From Phormidesmis priestleyi ULC007 (GTDB lineage Bacteria; Cyanobacteriota; Cyanobacteriia; Leptolyngbyales; Leptolyngbyaceae): a DNA stretch of 57,342 bases. Below, in pieces: positions 1 to 8,604 of the stretch (position 1 is its first letter; every line of letters begins with the position of its first letter). The translations under genes and the position numbers were made by a program. The notes beneath the pieces are model-generated. The model was not told the DNA's origin and searched no databases. It saw nothing but the letters and a program-made list of their open reading frames with translations. The DNA lies in the NCBI RefSeq assembly GCF_001895925.1, contig NZ_MPPI01000029.1, positions 1 through 57,342 of the forward strand. The letters run 5' to 3'.

Positions 1-67
1 TTGGGAATCGGTAGCGTCTAAATATCGATGGAGAACACCCCGCCCCCGGAGTAGAGAGGAGTCCTAA

Positions 68-211
68 AGCGATCGCAATGGGCTGACCCGCACCTTTGAG
101 TACGATAATTTGAGTCGTCAAACCCAAGAAAATTGGATGAGTGCAGGAGCCGTGACGCGATCGTTCACCTCTCAATACGATGTCCTCGATCGATTAGTTG
201 ATGTCACATAA
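68..211 (+). pseudogene. RHS/YD-repeat fragment, out of frame with the downstream RHS ORF
   Basis: This frame reads DRNGLTRTFEYDNLSR and later QYDVLDRLVDVT, typical YD-repeat units, then stops at TAA 209-211. The next ORF continues the same repeat (NSVSGG...) one frame away. Adding one C inside ACATAACTC gives T-Y-N-S-V-S-G-G and joins the two. This fragment and the next ORF are therefore one gene split by a single-base deletion, or by a sequencing error. A stop at 65-67 closes the frame on the left, and bases 1-64 show no RHS-like reading in any forward frame. The rest of the large RHS protein is absent or lies outside the window. Confidence 0.75.
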
Positions 212-2078
212 CTCAGTATCCGGAGGAACGACGACGAAACTTTCGGAGTATGGCTACACCTATGATGACCTCGATCGATTGAGGGCGATCGATAATCTCG
301 GGGTGGGAGGCGTGACCCGCGTGGCACTAAACTATAGCTACGACCAGGCAGGAAACCTCACATCGGTCACCAATACCATCAATGGAGTCGCCGATGGCAC
401 TACTGCCTATAAGTACGATGCCCTCGATCGGACAACCCAAATTACTCAGTCAGGCGCTGGGATAACCAATAAGCGCGTCAAGCTCTCCTATAACGCCGTC
501 GGGCAGATGGAAACCCTGCAACGCCTGACCGGAGGAACATTTAATCAGACCGTAGCCACCACCACCTATGCTCACAATGACCCACTCAACCGCCTGACCC
601 AGATTCAACACGCTAACGCCACGGGAGGAATACTCTCTAGCTACGCCTTTAACTACGACAATGGCAGTCGGATTCGTAAAGTGCAGAATGCAGACGGCAC
701 CTTTGTCAATTATAACTACGCCAAAAATGATGAACTGAAACAGGCGGACTACAGCTCAGTGGCGCGCACCGATGAGAATTACACCTATGATGCCAATGGC
801 AATCGCACCAACATGGGTTACGTCACGGGCACCAATAACCAGCTCTCCTCCGACGGGAAGTATGCTTACACTTACGACGATGAGGGCAATCTTAAAACTC
901 GCACCGAAATCGCCACGAATGTAACGGGGACGTTTAACTGGGATTCCCGCAATCGTCTCACCAGTGTTACCGATACCGCAGGATTATCCGTGTCCTATGC
1001 CTATGATGCTCACAATCAACGCATTGCCAAGACGACAGAGGGAATGACAACACGCTATGTGTACGACCGAGGCAACCTCGCCCTAGAATTCAATGGCACC
1101 GCAACAACGCCTACGGTGCGCTACTTCTATGGCACCCAAGTAGACCAAATCCTCGCGCAAGATAAGGGCAGTGGGAATGTTTCCTGGATGGTGACCGACC
1201 AGTTGGGTTCAGTCAGAGCGCTGGTTGGAAACGATGGGACAGTGCGGAATCGATATGACTACGATGCGTTTGGAAATGTGACCTCCACGATGACGAATGC
1301 AACCGATACCTCGCGCTATCAGTACACCGGGCGGGAATTCGATGGCGAAACCGGACTGTACTATTACCGGGCGAGGTATTATGACTCCCGGAATGGACGG
1401 TTTATTGGGCAAGACCCTACAGGGTTTGGGGCAGGGGACGGTAATTTATATAGGTATGTCGGGAATTCACCGACTAATACTACTGATCCAACGGGCTTGC
1501 ACGGTTTTGTTGGGTCCCAATATCGCGAGATCAAATATGTTGACAAAAATGGTTCACACAACACATCCAATATCACATCGGTCATTACAGCTAGGAAAGC
1601 TGATCCAAATACCTATATAGTGTCTGATAAGACAAAAGCAGCGATAATTTTTTCGCCTACTAGAACGGGTTCGGATGTTTCCACATCAGCTAGAAGTAAA
1701 GTTCCAGATCGTAGAACCGGAGATGATGCTGGACACATAGTTGGAGCACAACTCGGTGGAAGTGGCAGAGACGAGAACAATCTTTTTGCACAAACAAGAA
1801 GTGGATACAATCAGAATCCACAGTCCACTTGGAGAGCTTTTGAAAATGCAATCAGAGCCAACATTGATAAGGTTCAGTATGATAATAACAGTAAGCAATG
1901 TCCGCCAAATACAGGGCATTTATCAGCCGTTCTAACGGTTAACTTGAAGTATCAGCGACCTAAACCAAATGCTACAAAGCTACTGAGACCAATCGCTGTT
2001 GATGCTTCCGTAGTTTTCATCTCGCCTTTTAGCTTTGCGGCTTCAACGATTCGCCCATTACTCCTTCTCAACCCTTAA
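198..2078 (+). CDS. RHS repeat protein C-terminal part with DNA/RNA non-specific endonuclease toxin domain
   Basis: Residues 1 to about 435 are YD repeats (YDDLDRL, YDALDRTTQ, YDANGNRTN) ending in the RHS core hallmark, with GLYYYRARYYD, then GRFIGQDP, then YRYVGNSPT and DPTGL. This part forms the toxin-enclosing shell in the RHS family. The roughly 190 residues after the core are a variable toxin tip. The motif GDDAGHIVGAQLGG near residue 508, followed by NNLFAQ and a conserved Asn, matches the His-metal finger of DNA/RNA non-specific endonucleases (Endonuclea_NS_2 type). The TTG start is artificial, because the gene is frameshifted just upstream. The SUKH gene 8 bases downstream fits a toxin-immunity pair. 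Export or expression of this truncated copy is doubtful, so it may be a displaced orphan rhs-CT. Confidence 0.85.
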   Translation: MMSHNSVSGGTTTKLSEYGYTYDDLDRLRAIDNLGVGGVTRVALNYSYDQAGNLTSVTNTINGVADGTTAYKYDALDRTTQITQSGAGITNKRVKLSYNAVGQMETLQRLTGGTFNQTVATTTYAHNDPLNRLTQIQHANATGGILSSYAFNYDNGSRIRKVQNADGTFVNYNYAKNDELKQADYSSVARTDENYTYDANGNRTNMGYVTGTNNQLSSDGKYAYTYDDEGNLKTRTEIATNVTGTFNWDSRNRLTSVTDTAGLSVSYAYDAHNQRIAKTTEGMTTRYVYDRGNLALEFNGTATTPTVRYFYGTQVDQILAQDKGSGNVSWMVTDQLGSVRALVGNDGTVRNRYDYDAFGNVTSTMTNATDTSRYQYTGREFDGETGLYYYRARYYDSRNGRFIGQDPTGFGAGDGNLYRYVGNSPTNTTDPTGLHGFVGSQYREIKYVDKNGSHNTSNITSVITARKADPNTYIVSDKTKAAIIFSPTRTGSDVSTSARSKVPDRRTGDDAGHIVGAQLGGSGRDENNLFAQTRSGYNQNPQSTWRAFENAIRANIDKVQYDNNSKQCPPNTGHLSAVLTVNLKYQRPKPNATKLLRPIAVDASVVFISPFSFAASTIRPLLLLNP

Positions 2079-2086
2079 GAACTTTA

Positions 2087-2665
2087 ATGATGTCAGAAAA
2101 ATGGAAGAAACTAATTCAGAGTTTAGAAGTTCTTGTGGGCGAGGGACAAGAAACCCTCAACGCAGAGACACTGAGCGCTACGGAAGCTGAGTACAAAATC
2201 ATCCTTCCTTCAGGCTATAAAGAATTCTGCCAAGTTTTGGGATCGGGAGAGTTATCGGATATTGCAAGAGTTTACTGCCCAACGAAGTTCTTCATAAAAG
2301 CCAGTGAGCGACGTATACAGGAGGCGATTCGGCACATTGAAAGATTCGGAGAGAACTTTAAACGTGACCAGCAATATATAGAGCAACTGAGATCTGCGTT
2401 TGTATTTGGGGAATCTGCTACGGGTGAACATTTGATTTTTTGGGATCTGAGAACCTACCAAGAGTCAGATGGAAGCTATGAAATTCACTGGGCAAATTCG
2501 GTCAGTCCTGACTGCATTGATCCGGTGCTGTTGGGACGCGATTTCTTCAACTTCATTCAAAACTTCTGCTATGGAACCGAAACCTTTGATTTAGTTCCTG
2601 AATATGTAGAAGGAAGTTCTCCTGGAGACTTCTCTTTAAACTTCTATCCTCTTGTATTTACCTAA
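2087..2665 (+). CDS. SMI1/KNR4 (SUKH) family immunity protein
   Basis: This 192-residue soluble protein has the SUKH pattern near its start: LSATEAEYKI, then LPSGYKEFCQVLGSGEL, the acidic and aromatic 'LP..YK.F....G.G' signature. A later FGESATGEHLIFWDL segment fits the second half of the fold. SUKH proteins are the commonest immunity partners of polymorphic nuclease toxins. Its place 8 bases after the RHS endonuclease stop makes it the likely inhibitor of that nuclease in the cytoplasm. The start could be either ATG of the tandem pair at 2087 and 2090. The family call is firm; the partner assignment is inferred from adjacency. Confidence 0.82.
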   Translation: MMSEKWKKLIQSLEVLVGEGQETLNAETLSATEAEYKIILPSGYKEFCQVLGSGELSDIARVYCPTKFFIKASERRIQEAIRHIERFGENFKRDQQYIEQLRSAFVFGESATGEHLIFWDLRTYQESDGSYEIHWANSVSPDCIDPVLLGRDFFNFIQNFCYGTETFDLVPEYVEGSSPGDFSLNFYPLVFT

Positions 2666-2831
2666 TTACAGGACGAAAATTGTAGAACGTCTAAGAAATC
2701 ACTCGTTTCTGTTCCAGTTTGAGAACACTGCTTCGTTCACAGTCAAACCCATAGCGAAAGATACTATTGGCTCTGCGTCCATGCTTCTTAATCAATGGTT
2801 CGGACATTTTTTGGAACGATTTCAAAAGGCT
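2662..2831 (-). pseudogene. Remnant of an IS4-type transposase C-terminus
   Basis: The minus strand reads SLLKSFQKMSEPLIKKHGRR, then ANSIFRYGFD and KLEQKR. After one frame change it reads FLDVLQFSSCN and stops at 2662-2664. Cyanobacterial IS4-type transposases end with KKHGRKA-SIFRYG-L and FL-VL-FLSCT, so this is the decayed tail of one. The stop overlaps the SUKH stop codon on the other strand. Upstream on the minus strand (2831-2950) the frames are broken; AGFNLE near 2925 weakly recalls the IS4 'SSGFNLED' motif. No start or inverted repeats were seen. The family name is from memory. Confidence 0.6.
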
Positions 2832-2997
2832 TTCAGGGCTTACGGTTTCAGGACTGAGCTATTTTTTCAATGTTAGCTCCACCCCTGACTTTGAAAAAAA
2901 GATCAAGCCTACGGTTGAATCAGGGTTCGAGGTTAAAACCTGCTCAAATTTTGTGGTTGGGTCGAGGGGGAGTATGATCTCCCTCCCCTCCCAGTTA

Positions 2998-3031
2998 GAT
3001 CCGTGCGTGCAAGTTTTCCCGCACACGGCTC
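2998..3031 (-). ncRNA. Group II intron domain V
   Basis: On the minus strand the 34-nt hairpin has arms GAGCCGTGTGCG and TGCACGCACGGATC around a GAAA-containing cap (GGGAAAACT). The AGC catalytic triad near the 5' side and the two-part helix with bulge are the domain V signature. It begins 9 nt after the maturase stop codon. Confidence 0.88.
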
Positions 3032-3040
3032 CCGATTCAA

Positions 3041-4597
3041 TCAGGCTGTGCCTTTGCTCCTGTGTGCATAATTATGGCAAGACTCGTGTAGAGCCTCCAG
3101 ATTTGTCGCTTTCCAGTTGTGGTGATTTCCATCTTGATGATGCAGGTGAACCTGTTCCTCAGAGGTCATCTTGTATCCACAACAGGCACAGGAATGGTTT
3201 TGTCGTTTTAGGACTCTAGAGGTCGCACCGTCATAGAGTTTACTGTTACGTTCACTCCAGTACGTTAAGTCGCCATCGTAAGGGGATTTCTCCCCTTTGA
3301 CATTGACGTGTTTGTTTTCGGAGTAAGGAACGGCAGGGAAAGCTTGATCTAACAATCTTTTGGTAGAGTAGCGAGTCTGCTTGGGTTCCTTGTTGAACAC
3401 TTTGTACGCTCTGTTTTGGAGAAAGTACAGCGAGAATCGTGACCCCTCCAGTTTGCAGAAGCGGTGGTAGTTCCTCCAGCCTCTAACCACGGGTGCCAGC
3501 TTGAGCGCTTTGACCGTGGCTCCATAGTTTGAGTGGTTAACAATGGCTTTTACTTTCTGGCGGAATGCTTTGAAGTTGTCCACCGAAGGGACGCTTCTAA
3601 ACTTTCCGTTGGTTTGCACTTTGAAGTGCCACCCTAGGAAGTCGAATCCATCTGTCGTGCGTGTAAGTTTGGTCTTCCGCTCACTGACCTTCAGTCCCCG
3701 TTCTGCCAAAAATTTACTGATTCGCGTCAAAATCTCCTCTGCATCGTCTTGAGGTTTGAGGATAAACACCATATCGTCGGCGTACCGAACGCTTTGATGA
3801 ATGTCTTCAATCCCGTTGAGAGCGATGTTCGCGAGTAGTGGGCTAACCACGCCACCTTGTACGGTGCCTTGTTCAGGAAATCCTGGATTGACTCCTGCTT
3901 TGAGACAGCGGAAAATTCCGGTCTTGACCCCTTTTGGGGCAATCAGGTTGTCCAGGATGGCGGCATGGTTGATCCGGTCGAAGCATTTTTCGATATCGAG
4001 TTCGAGGACGCGTTTACCGATTCCATTCGCATGAGAGTTGAGGTTTAGAAACAAAACTTTCTGGGCATCGTGTGCCGAGCGTCCGGTTCTAAACCCGTAG
4101 CTCCTGGCGTGGAAGGTTGCTTCATGGGCGGGTTCCAGCGCGTACTTAACTAGACATTGCCAAGCTCTATCCGCGATGGTCGGTACTTTTAGCATTCGCT
4201 TTGTCCCGTCCTTTTTAGGGATTGGGATTTTGCGAAGCTTCGAGGGTTTCCATTGGTTGACGGTTTCTTTGAGCAGGTTGCTCAGGTCAAAGCGTTCTTC
4301 AATCGTGAGGAATGCTTTGCCGTCAACGCCCGCCGTCTTTTTACCCGCATTCAGTTGGGTCACTTGACGGATTGCTAGAAATCGGGCGGCTGTAGACTTG
4401 AAAATCAGTTTTTGGAGTGACCGCGCCTTTCGCAGGTTGCCCACTGAAACTGCTTTGAACACTCGATTTTGGAGGCGGAATAAGTTCCGTCGGAATCGCT
4501 TCCACGGGAGCTTCTTCCACAATTCACTAGCCTGCTGGCTGTGTCTAATCATGCGCTCACGCCAAAGAGTGTTTGCTTTGAACCTTGACCCAATCAC
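3041..4597 (-). CDS. ltrA: Group II intron reverse transcriptase/maturase with HNH endonuclease
   Basis: This intron-encoded protein helps splice its own RNA and copies it into DNA at the target. The N-terminal RT-0/RVT_N segment is LWKKLPWKRFRRNLFRLQ, followed by KKTAGVDG near residue 92. The RT palm has FDRINH and the catalytic YADD near residue 270. A maturase (X) segment follows. Residues about 465-515 form an HNH domain with CACCG, VHLHHQDGNHHNW and LHESCHNYAH. The 518-residue length is normal for the family. GTG at 4597 gives MIGSRFK; ATG at 4552 (MIRHSQQ) is an equally good start. The ORF is intact from RT to HNH. Confidence 0.93.
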   Translation of the reverse strand: MIGSRFKANTLWRERMIRHSQQASELWKKLPWKRFRRNLFRLQNRVFKAVSVGNLRKARSLQKLIFKSTAARFLAIRQVTQLNAGKKTAGVDGKAFLTIEERFDLSNLLKETVNQWKPSKLRKIPIPKKDGTKRMLKVPTIADRAWQCLVKYALEPAHEATFHARSYGFRTGRSAHDAQKVLFLNLNSHANGIGKRVLELDIEKCFDRINHAAILDNLIAPKGVKTGIFRCLKAGVNPGFPEQGTVQGGVVSPLLANIALNGIEDIHQSVRYADDMVFILKPQDDAEEILTRISKFLAERGLKVSERKTKLTRTTDGFDFLGWHFKVQTNGKFRSVPSVDNFKAFRQKVKAIVNHSNYGATVKALKLAPVVRGWRNYHRFCKLEGSRFSLYFLQNRAYKVFNKEPKQTRYSTKRLLDQAFPAVPYSENKHVNVKGEKSPYDGDLTYWSERNSKLYDGATSRVLKRQNHSCACCGYKMTSEEQVHLHHQDGNHHNWKATNLEALHESCHNYAHRSKGTA

Positions 4598-5236
4598 GGG
4601 TCATCCTACCCAGTCTGCGGGATTCCGCTGCTCGTCTAGCCTACTGGGGTTCGACTTCTCCCCAGACCGAACAGACTGTTTTTATTCGTTCCTCCCGTTC
4701 GATTGCTCGTTCCCTTAGATGGATTCAATTCAACCGCCAGAACCCCTGACTCTGACCGGTTTCCTCCGGAGACACGGCGGGATACAATACTCTGGCAAAG
4801 TCAAGGTTTTGTGGTTATGCCTTGCTCACAGTTAGGTCGCTTTTTGAGAATCTGGTTTCATCGTAGGAACCCCCTGTTAGCGCCAGTGTCAACGCATAAC
4901 CGTTGTCTGATTGCGCCCTGTTCCCAGCTTCAGCCTGCAAGAACCGAGCTTGCTCACTGTGGGCAGATCAGGAGTCACTTCTGAGTTTGAAGGGTAGGAC
5001 TTGCACCGACATCAAGCGGGAAGTTCAGCTAGACTTAGGAGTCTTGGCTGGAGTGATTATGGACGGACTGGTTACCGTATTTCGTCACTCAACGAATCGC
5101 ACCCGGAGTACTGTACTTAAGAGACGGCAATTCTGTACAAGCCGGTAAAGGCGATCACTCGTAATCATCATTCATCAAACTTTGGGTTTTCTGAAAATTA
5201 AATCGGCATCATAGGGCGTACAATCTTACTATTTCT

Positions 5237-5995
5237 ATGTACGATGACACCTGCCGATTCCTTGCCGAACACTTCTCAGCCGACTTCGCCAGTTGGCTGC
5301 TCGGAACACCTGTCACCCTGACAGAGATTCAACCCTCCGAACTCTCCCTCGATCCGATTTGAGCCGATGCCATGATTCTGCTTCAGTCGGAAGAGTCTAT
5401 CCTGCACATCAAATTCCAAACGTTACCGAAGCAGGAAATTCCATTTCGGATGCTGGATTATCGCGTTCGAGGACAGCGGCGCTACAAAGGGAAACCGATG
5501 CGACAAGTGGTCATTTATCTCAAGCCCACCACCTCTGAACTGGCTTATCAAACGAGCTACGAACTGGAGCGCACCCGTCATGAGTTTGATGTGATTCGGC
5601 TCTGGGAGCAGCCTGTCTCACTTTTCCTGCAATATCCTGGATTATTGCCGTTTGCAACGTTGGGACAGAGTGAGAGTCCAGAAGGCATTTTGCGGCAAGT
5701 CACGCAAATTGTGGATCAGATTGAAGATCCAACAACACAAGCAAATTTGATGGCAGCGTCAGCGATTTTGGCTGGGTTAAGATTAGAGCAAGATGTAATT
5801 TATCGTTTGGTACAAAGGGACATTATGCAAGAATCTGTCATTTACCGTTCGATTCAGCAAGAAAGGGATCGAGCAATCGCACTCAATCTTCTGCGAGAAG
5901 GCGTATCTGTTGAAACCGTTGCTCGTGGCACTGGATTATCGATCGAAGCAGTCCAGCAACTTCAACAGCAACTCAACGACTCCGTGCAAAGCTAG
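5237..5995 (+). pseudogene. Rpn-family (PD-(D/E)XK) nuclease gene, inactivated
   Basis: From ATG 5237 the frame reads MYDDTCRFLAEHFSADFASW, then LLGTPVTLTEIQPSELSLDP, the N-terminus of cyanobacterial Rpn/transposase-like nucleases. TGA at 5360-5362 interrupts it where relatives have Arg (SLDPI-R-AD), a CGA to TGA change. The remainder (207 residues from ATG 5372) continues with ILLQSEE, EIPFRMLDYRVR, MRQVVIYLKPT and the C-terminal region. The catalytic ExQ of relatives (HIEFQT) is HIKFQT here, so the active-site Glu is also lost. The family acts as DNA nucleases tied to recombination. Two independent lesions argue for a dead gene. Confidence 0.8.
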
Positions 5996-6182
5996 AGTTG
6001 TTCATGTCCGGGAAGTTGATCGTGAAGAAGCGGCATAACAAAACAGTGGAGCAGACGGTACAGAGACTTCGCGCTTCGTTCTAGTTCTCTTACCGCCGCT
6101 CACTTTAGCCGTTAGCTCGTCAGATCCGATCGCCAATAAGTTTTAGATGCGATCGCCCCAAAGTTGCAAATTTCCTAGACCA

Positions 6183-6674
6183 TTAATCCAGCTTTGACAG
6201 AATGTTAGAGTCTTGATGTTTCAACAACCAAACCCCGGTGTAAGTCATTCCTGAGTCGTCGGGTTGCACCAGCAGAAAATGCAGACCTTTGCTCGCTTGT
6301 TTGCGCTGTTCATAGAGTTGGGCGGCAGATCTGACTTCAGGATCGTCGAAAGTGGCAACAATCCAGCGATCGGCTTCCCCAGCTTCCAAGATCAACCCAT
6401 CGGGTGCCCCCGCGATCGCCATCAACGAGATCGGACGCGCCGCTTGCAGCCATCGAGCGAGTTGCAGCGATCGCCGTCCGCCATCAATCACCACGCCTGG
6501 CACTGCCACGTCTGAGGCGATTCCTAACTTGATCGGTGCGAGATCATCGGGCATCTCGATCACTGGAATTAACCGTCCTGTAAAGGCTTCAGAAAGCTCG
6601 ATCGCAGACAAAGAAGCAAATCGCCAGCGTTCACCCCAAAGATTTTCGGGCAACGGTTGAGGAGGGTTTCTCAT
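6183..6674 (-). CDS. Tab2/Atab2-like RNA-binding protein, C-terminal domain only
   Basis: The 163 residues match the C-terminal half of the Tab2/Atab2 (DUF1092) family: PENLWGERWRFASL, GVVIDGGRRSLQLARWLQ, GAPDGLILEAGEADRWI, then QRKQASKGLHFLLVQPDDSG. Family members bind RNA, help translate photosystem mRNAs and are usually about 270-290 residues. The N-terminal half is missing. An in-frame stop lies about 24 bases before the ATG, and the XRE gene ends about 48 bases upstream. It is either a real short paralogue or a truncated copy. The preserved, stop-free C-domain argues for continued selection. Confidence 0.75.
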   Translation of the reverse strand: MRNPPQPLPENLWGERWRFASLSAIELSEAFTGRLIPVIEMPDDLAPIKLGIASDVAVPGVVIDGGRRSLQLARWLQAARPISLMAIAGAPDGLILEAGEADRWIVATFDDPEVRSAAQLYEQRKQASKGLHFLLVQPDDSGMTYTGVWLLKHQDSNILSKLD

Positions 6675-6722
6675 AGATTGAAAAAGACAGAATCAACAAT
6701 TCTACCCTTCACACTCTACCGT

Positions 6723-6971
6723 TCAGTGGGCGCTGTCGTTTTGCTGTAAGTTGCGTTCTAAATAGAGATCAATAAAATCTTTGGCGGCAGCTTCATCAAT
6801 TTTGCCCAAGGCTTTGATCATCTCAGTCACGGCTTCTGCGAGCGGGTCACTGATTTCATTTACCCATTGGTGAACGGTTGAACGGTTGATTCCCATCGTC
6901 ACCGCCAATCGATTCTGGTTAATGTTGTAGGTAGCCAGCACTTGCCTAAGCGCCTTTCCTGCTTTTCCCAT
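6723..6971 (-). CDS. XRE-type helix-turn-helix regulator
   Basis: This 82-residue protein is mostly a lambda-repressor-like HTH: ALRQVLATYNINQNRLAVTM, then GINRSTVHQWVNEISDPLAE, so helix 2-turn-helix 3 falls near residues 17-40. A short acidic or amphipathic tail follows. It probably binds DNA as a dimer; the target is unknown. It lies directly upstream of the short Tab2-like gene on the same strand and could be co-transcribed with it. Confidence 0.8.
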   Translation of the reverse strand: MGKAGKALRQVLATYNINQNRLAVTMGINRSTVHQWVNEISDPLAEAVTEMIKALGKIDEAAAKDFIDLYLERNLQQNDSAH

Positions 6972-7231
6972 AATCTCGATCGTGTCAGAGGCTCATAGCA
7001 AAGTAAATGGTTGTAGTTACCAACATTCTTATTGCGTTGATAGAGAATTAGCGGTGATACGGGCAAACAAACAAACCGCTAAATTTTTCGATACTTCGTT
7101 TTAGTCAATAAGATTTTTAGGGAGTTTGGGCGTTAAAGATTGAAGCCAAAATAAGCTTTAGAATTAAAAAATAGGCGAGTTACGAGTTGACTAAGCAACG
7201 CTGATCGTTCACTCAAAAATTGTATTGATCT

Positions 7232-8440
7232 ATGGTTTCCACTTTTGCGAATCCGTCTGCGATCGACTCATCTCGGATTCGTCCAGACATCCAGGCATTG
7301 CATCCTCAGTTGGTCGAGTGGCGCAGAACTCTGCATCAACGCCCCGAACTAGGCTTTCGTGAGCGACTGACCTCACAATTTGTCGCCCAAAAACTTCAAG
7401 AATGGGGCGTTGATCATCAAACCCAAATTGCCGAGACTGGAGTGGTCGCGACGATTCATGGCAACCGTCCGGGTAAGGTTTTGGCGATTCGGGCAGATAT
7501 GGATGCGCTGCCGATTCAAGAAGAAAATGAGGTGCCCTACAAATCGCAGCACGATGGAGTTATGCACGCCTGCGGTCACGATGGACACACGACGATCGCG
7601 CTCGGCACCGCTCGTTATTTGTCACAAAATCGTGACTTTGCTGGCACCGTCAAACTTATTTTTCAACCTGCCGAGGAAGGCCCAGGGGGCGCGCTGCCAA
7701 TGGTAAAGGCTGGGGTGCTCAAAAATCCTGATGTCGATGCGATCATTGGGCTGCATCTGTGGAACCAATTGCCGTTAGGAATGGCAGGCATTCGATCGGG
7801 GGCGTTGATGGCAGCCGTCGAGACGTTTAGCTGCACTATTTTTGGCAAAGGGGGACACGGCGCAATCCCGCAACAAACCATTGACTCGATCGTGGTTGCC
7901 TCGCAAGTGGTGAATGCCCTGCAAACAATCGTGGCGCGAAATATTGACCCGATCGAATCTGCGGTCGTGACGATCGGCGAATTTCACGCCGGAACTGCTT
8001 GCAACGTCATTGCTGATACGGCTCGACTCAAAGGCACTGTTCGTTATTTCAACCCCAAATATGGCGATTATTTTGCCCCACGCCTTGAGCAAGTGATCGC
8101 CGGAATCTGTCACAGTCATGGGGCACACTATGAATTGAATTATGAGAAACTCTATCCGCCTGTGATTAACGATTGCGCGATCGCTGACTTGGTGCGATCG
8201 GTGGCTGAAACTGTCATCGAGTCCCCTTTAGGAATCGTTCCTAACTGTCAAACAATGGGCGGTGAAGACATGTCATTTTTCCTACAAGCGGTTCCGGGCT
8301 GTTATTTCTTTTTAGGGTCTGCTAACGCTGAGAAAGGATTAGACTATCCCCATCATCATCCTCGCTTTGATTTTGACGAAACTGCTCTCAGCACGGGTGT
8401 CGAACTCTTTGTGCGCTGCGTCGAAAAATTCTGCCAATAG
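7232..8440 (+). CDS. M20 family metallo-amidohydrolase (N-acyl amino acid / hippurate hydrolase type)
   Basis: This 402-residue enzyme hydrolyses an amide bond of N-acylated amino acids in the cytoplasm, using two metal ions. Visible motifs are HQRPELGFRE near residue 35, AIRADMDALPI, the metal ligands MHACGHDGHTT near residues 110-119, QPAEEGPGGA with the catalytic Glu, the dimerisation-domain motif GKGGHGAIPQ, and the late MGGEDMSFFLQ. The length is typical of the family. The exact substrate (acyl amino acid, hippurate or indole-acetyl amino acid) cannot be told from sequence. A strong terminator lies about 205 nt downstream. Confidence 0.92.
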   Translation: MVSTFANPSAIDSSRIRPDIQALHPQLVEWRRTLHQRPELGFRERLTSQFVAQKLQEWGVDHQTQIAETGVVATIHGNRPGKVLAIRADMDALPIQEENEVPYKSQHDGVMHACGHDGHTTIALGTARYLSQNRDFAGTVKLIFQPAEEGPGGALPMVKAGVLKNPDVDAIIGLHLWNQLPLGMAGIRSGALMAAVETFSCTIFGKGGHGAIPQQTIDSIVVASQVVNALQTIVARNIDPIESAVVTIGEFHAGTACNVIADTARLKGTVRYFNPKYGDYFAPRLEQVIAGICHSHGAHYELNYEKLYPPVINDCAIADLVRSVAETVIESPLGIVPNCQTMGGEDMSFFLQAVPGCYFFLGSANAEKGLDYPHHHPRFDFDETALSTGVELFVRCVEKFCQ

Positions 8441-8594
8441 CGCGGGAAGTTATACCAATTTGATTTGTGCAATCGATCCAGGTAGTGGCACGACCTTTCT
8501 TCTGTAAGGGTTTGGTAACTTTTAAACTCGCCTTGTGATTGTGATCATTTTATTATGTGATCGAGATCGCTAAAGGTGAGTCATCTGACAGACA

Positions 8595-8600
8595 TACTGT
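8595..8600 (+). promoter_or_regulatory. Candidate -10 box for the 8605-8681 RNA
   Basis: TACTGT lies 5 bases before the GACTC hairpin, at the right distance for a start near 8605-8607. No good -35 is present; the region 17 bases upstream reads TAAAGG. This is a weak prediction. Confidence 0.3.
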
Positions 8601-8604
8601 ACAG

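Larger units (their letters stand above)
2955..5102 (-). mobile_element. Group II intron, apparently full length, with ORF
   Basis: The minus strand begins GTGCG at 5102, matching the group II 5' consensus GUGYG. About 500 nt follow for domains I-III, then the maturase ORF in domain IV, a canonical domain V (2998-3031) and a GC-rich domain VI hairpin (GGGAGGGGAGGGAG..CTCCCCCTCGACC, about 2960-2990). The 3' end, by the AY rule, is near 2953-2957 and is uncertain by a few bases. Total length is about 2.15 kb. All ribozyme landmarks and an intact ORF suggest a functional or recently active element. It separates the IS4 remnant from the Rpn pseudogene. Confidence 0.85.

Noticed and set aside
1-64. 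RHS continuation at the window start
   Set aside because: No frame in 1-64 reads YD-repeat sequence, and TAA 65-67 closes the relevant frame.
2767-3219. Plus-strand open frame antisense to the group II intron 3' end
   Set aside because: It runs across domain V/VI and the maturase 3' end; composition follows the intron RNA.
4398-5148. Several plus-strand frames in the intron 5' half
   Set aside because: They are antisense to the intron ribozyme domains I-III and the maturase N-terminus.
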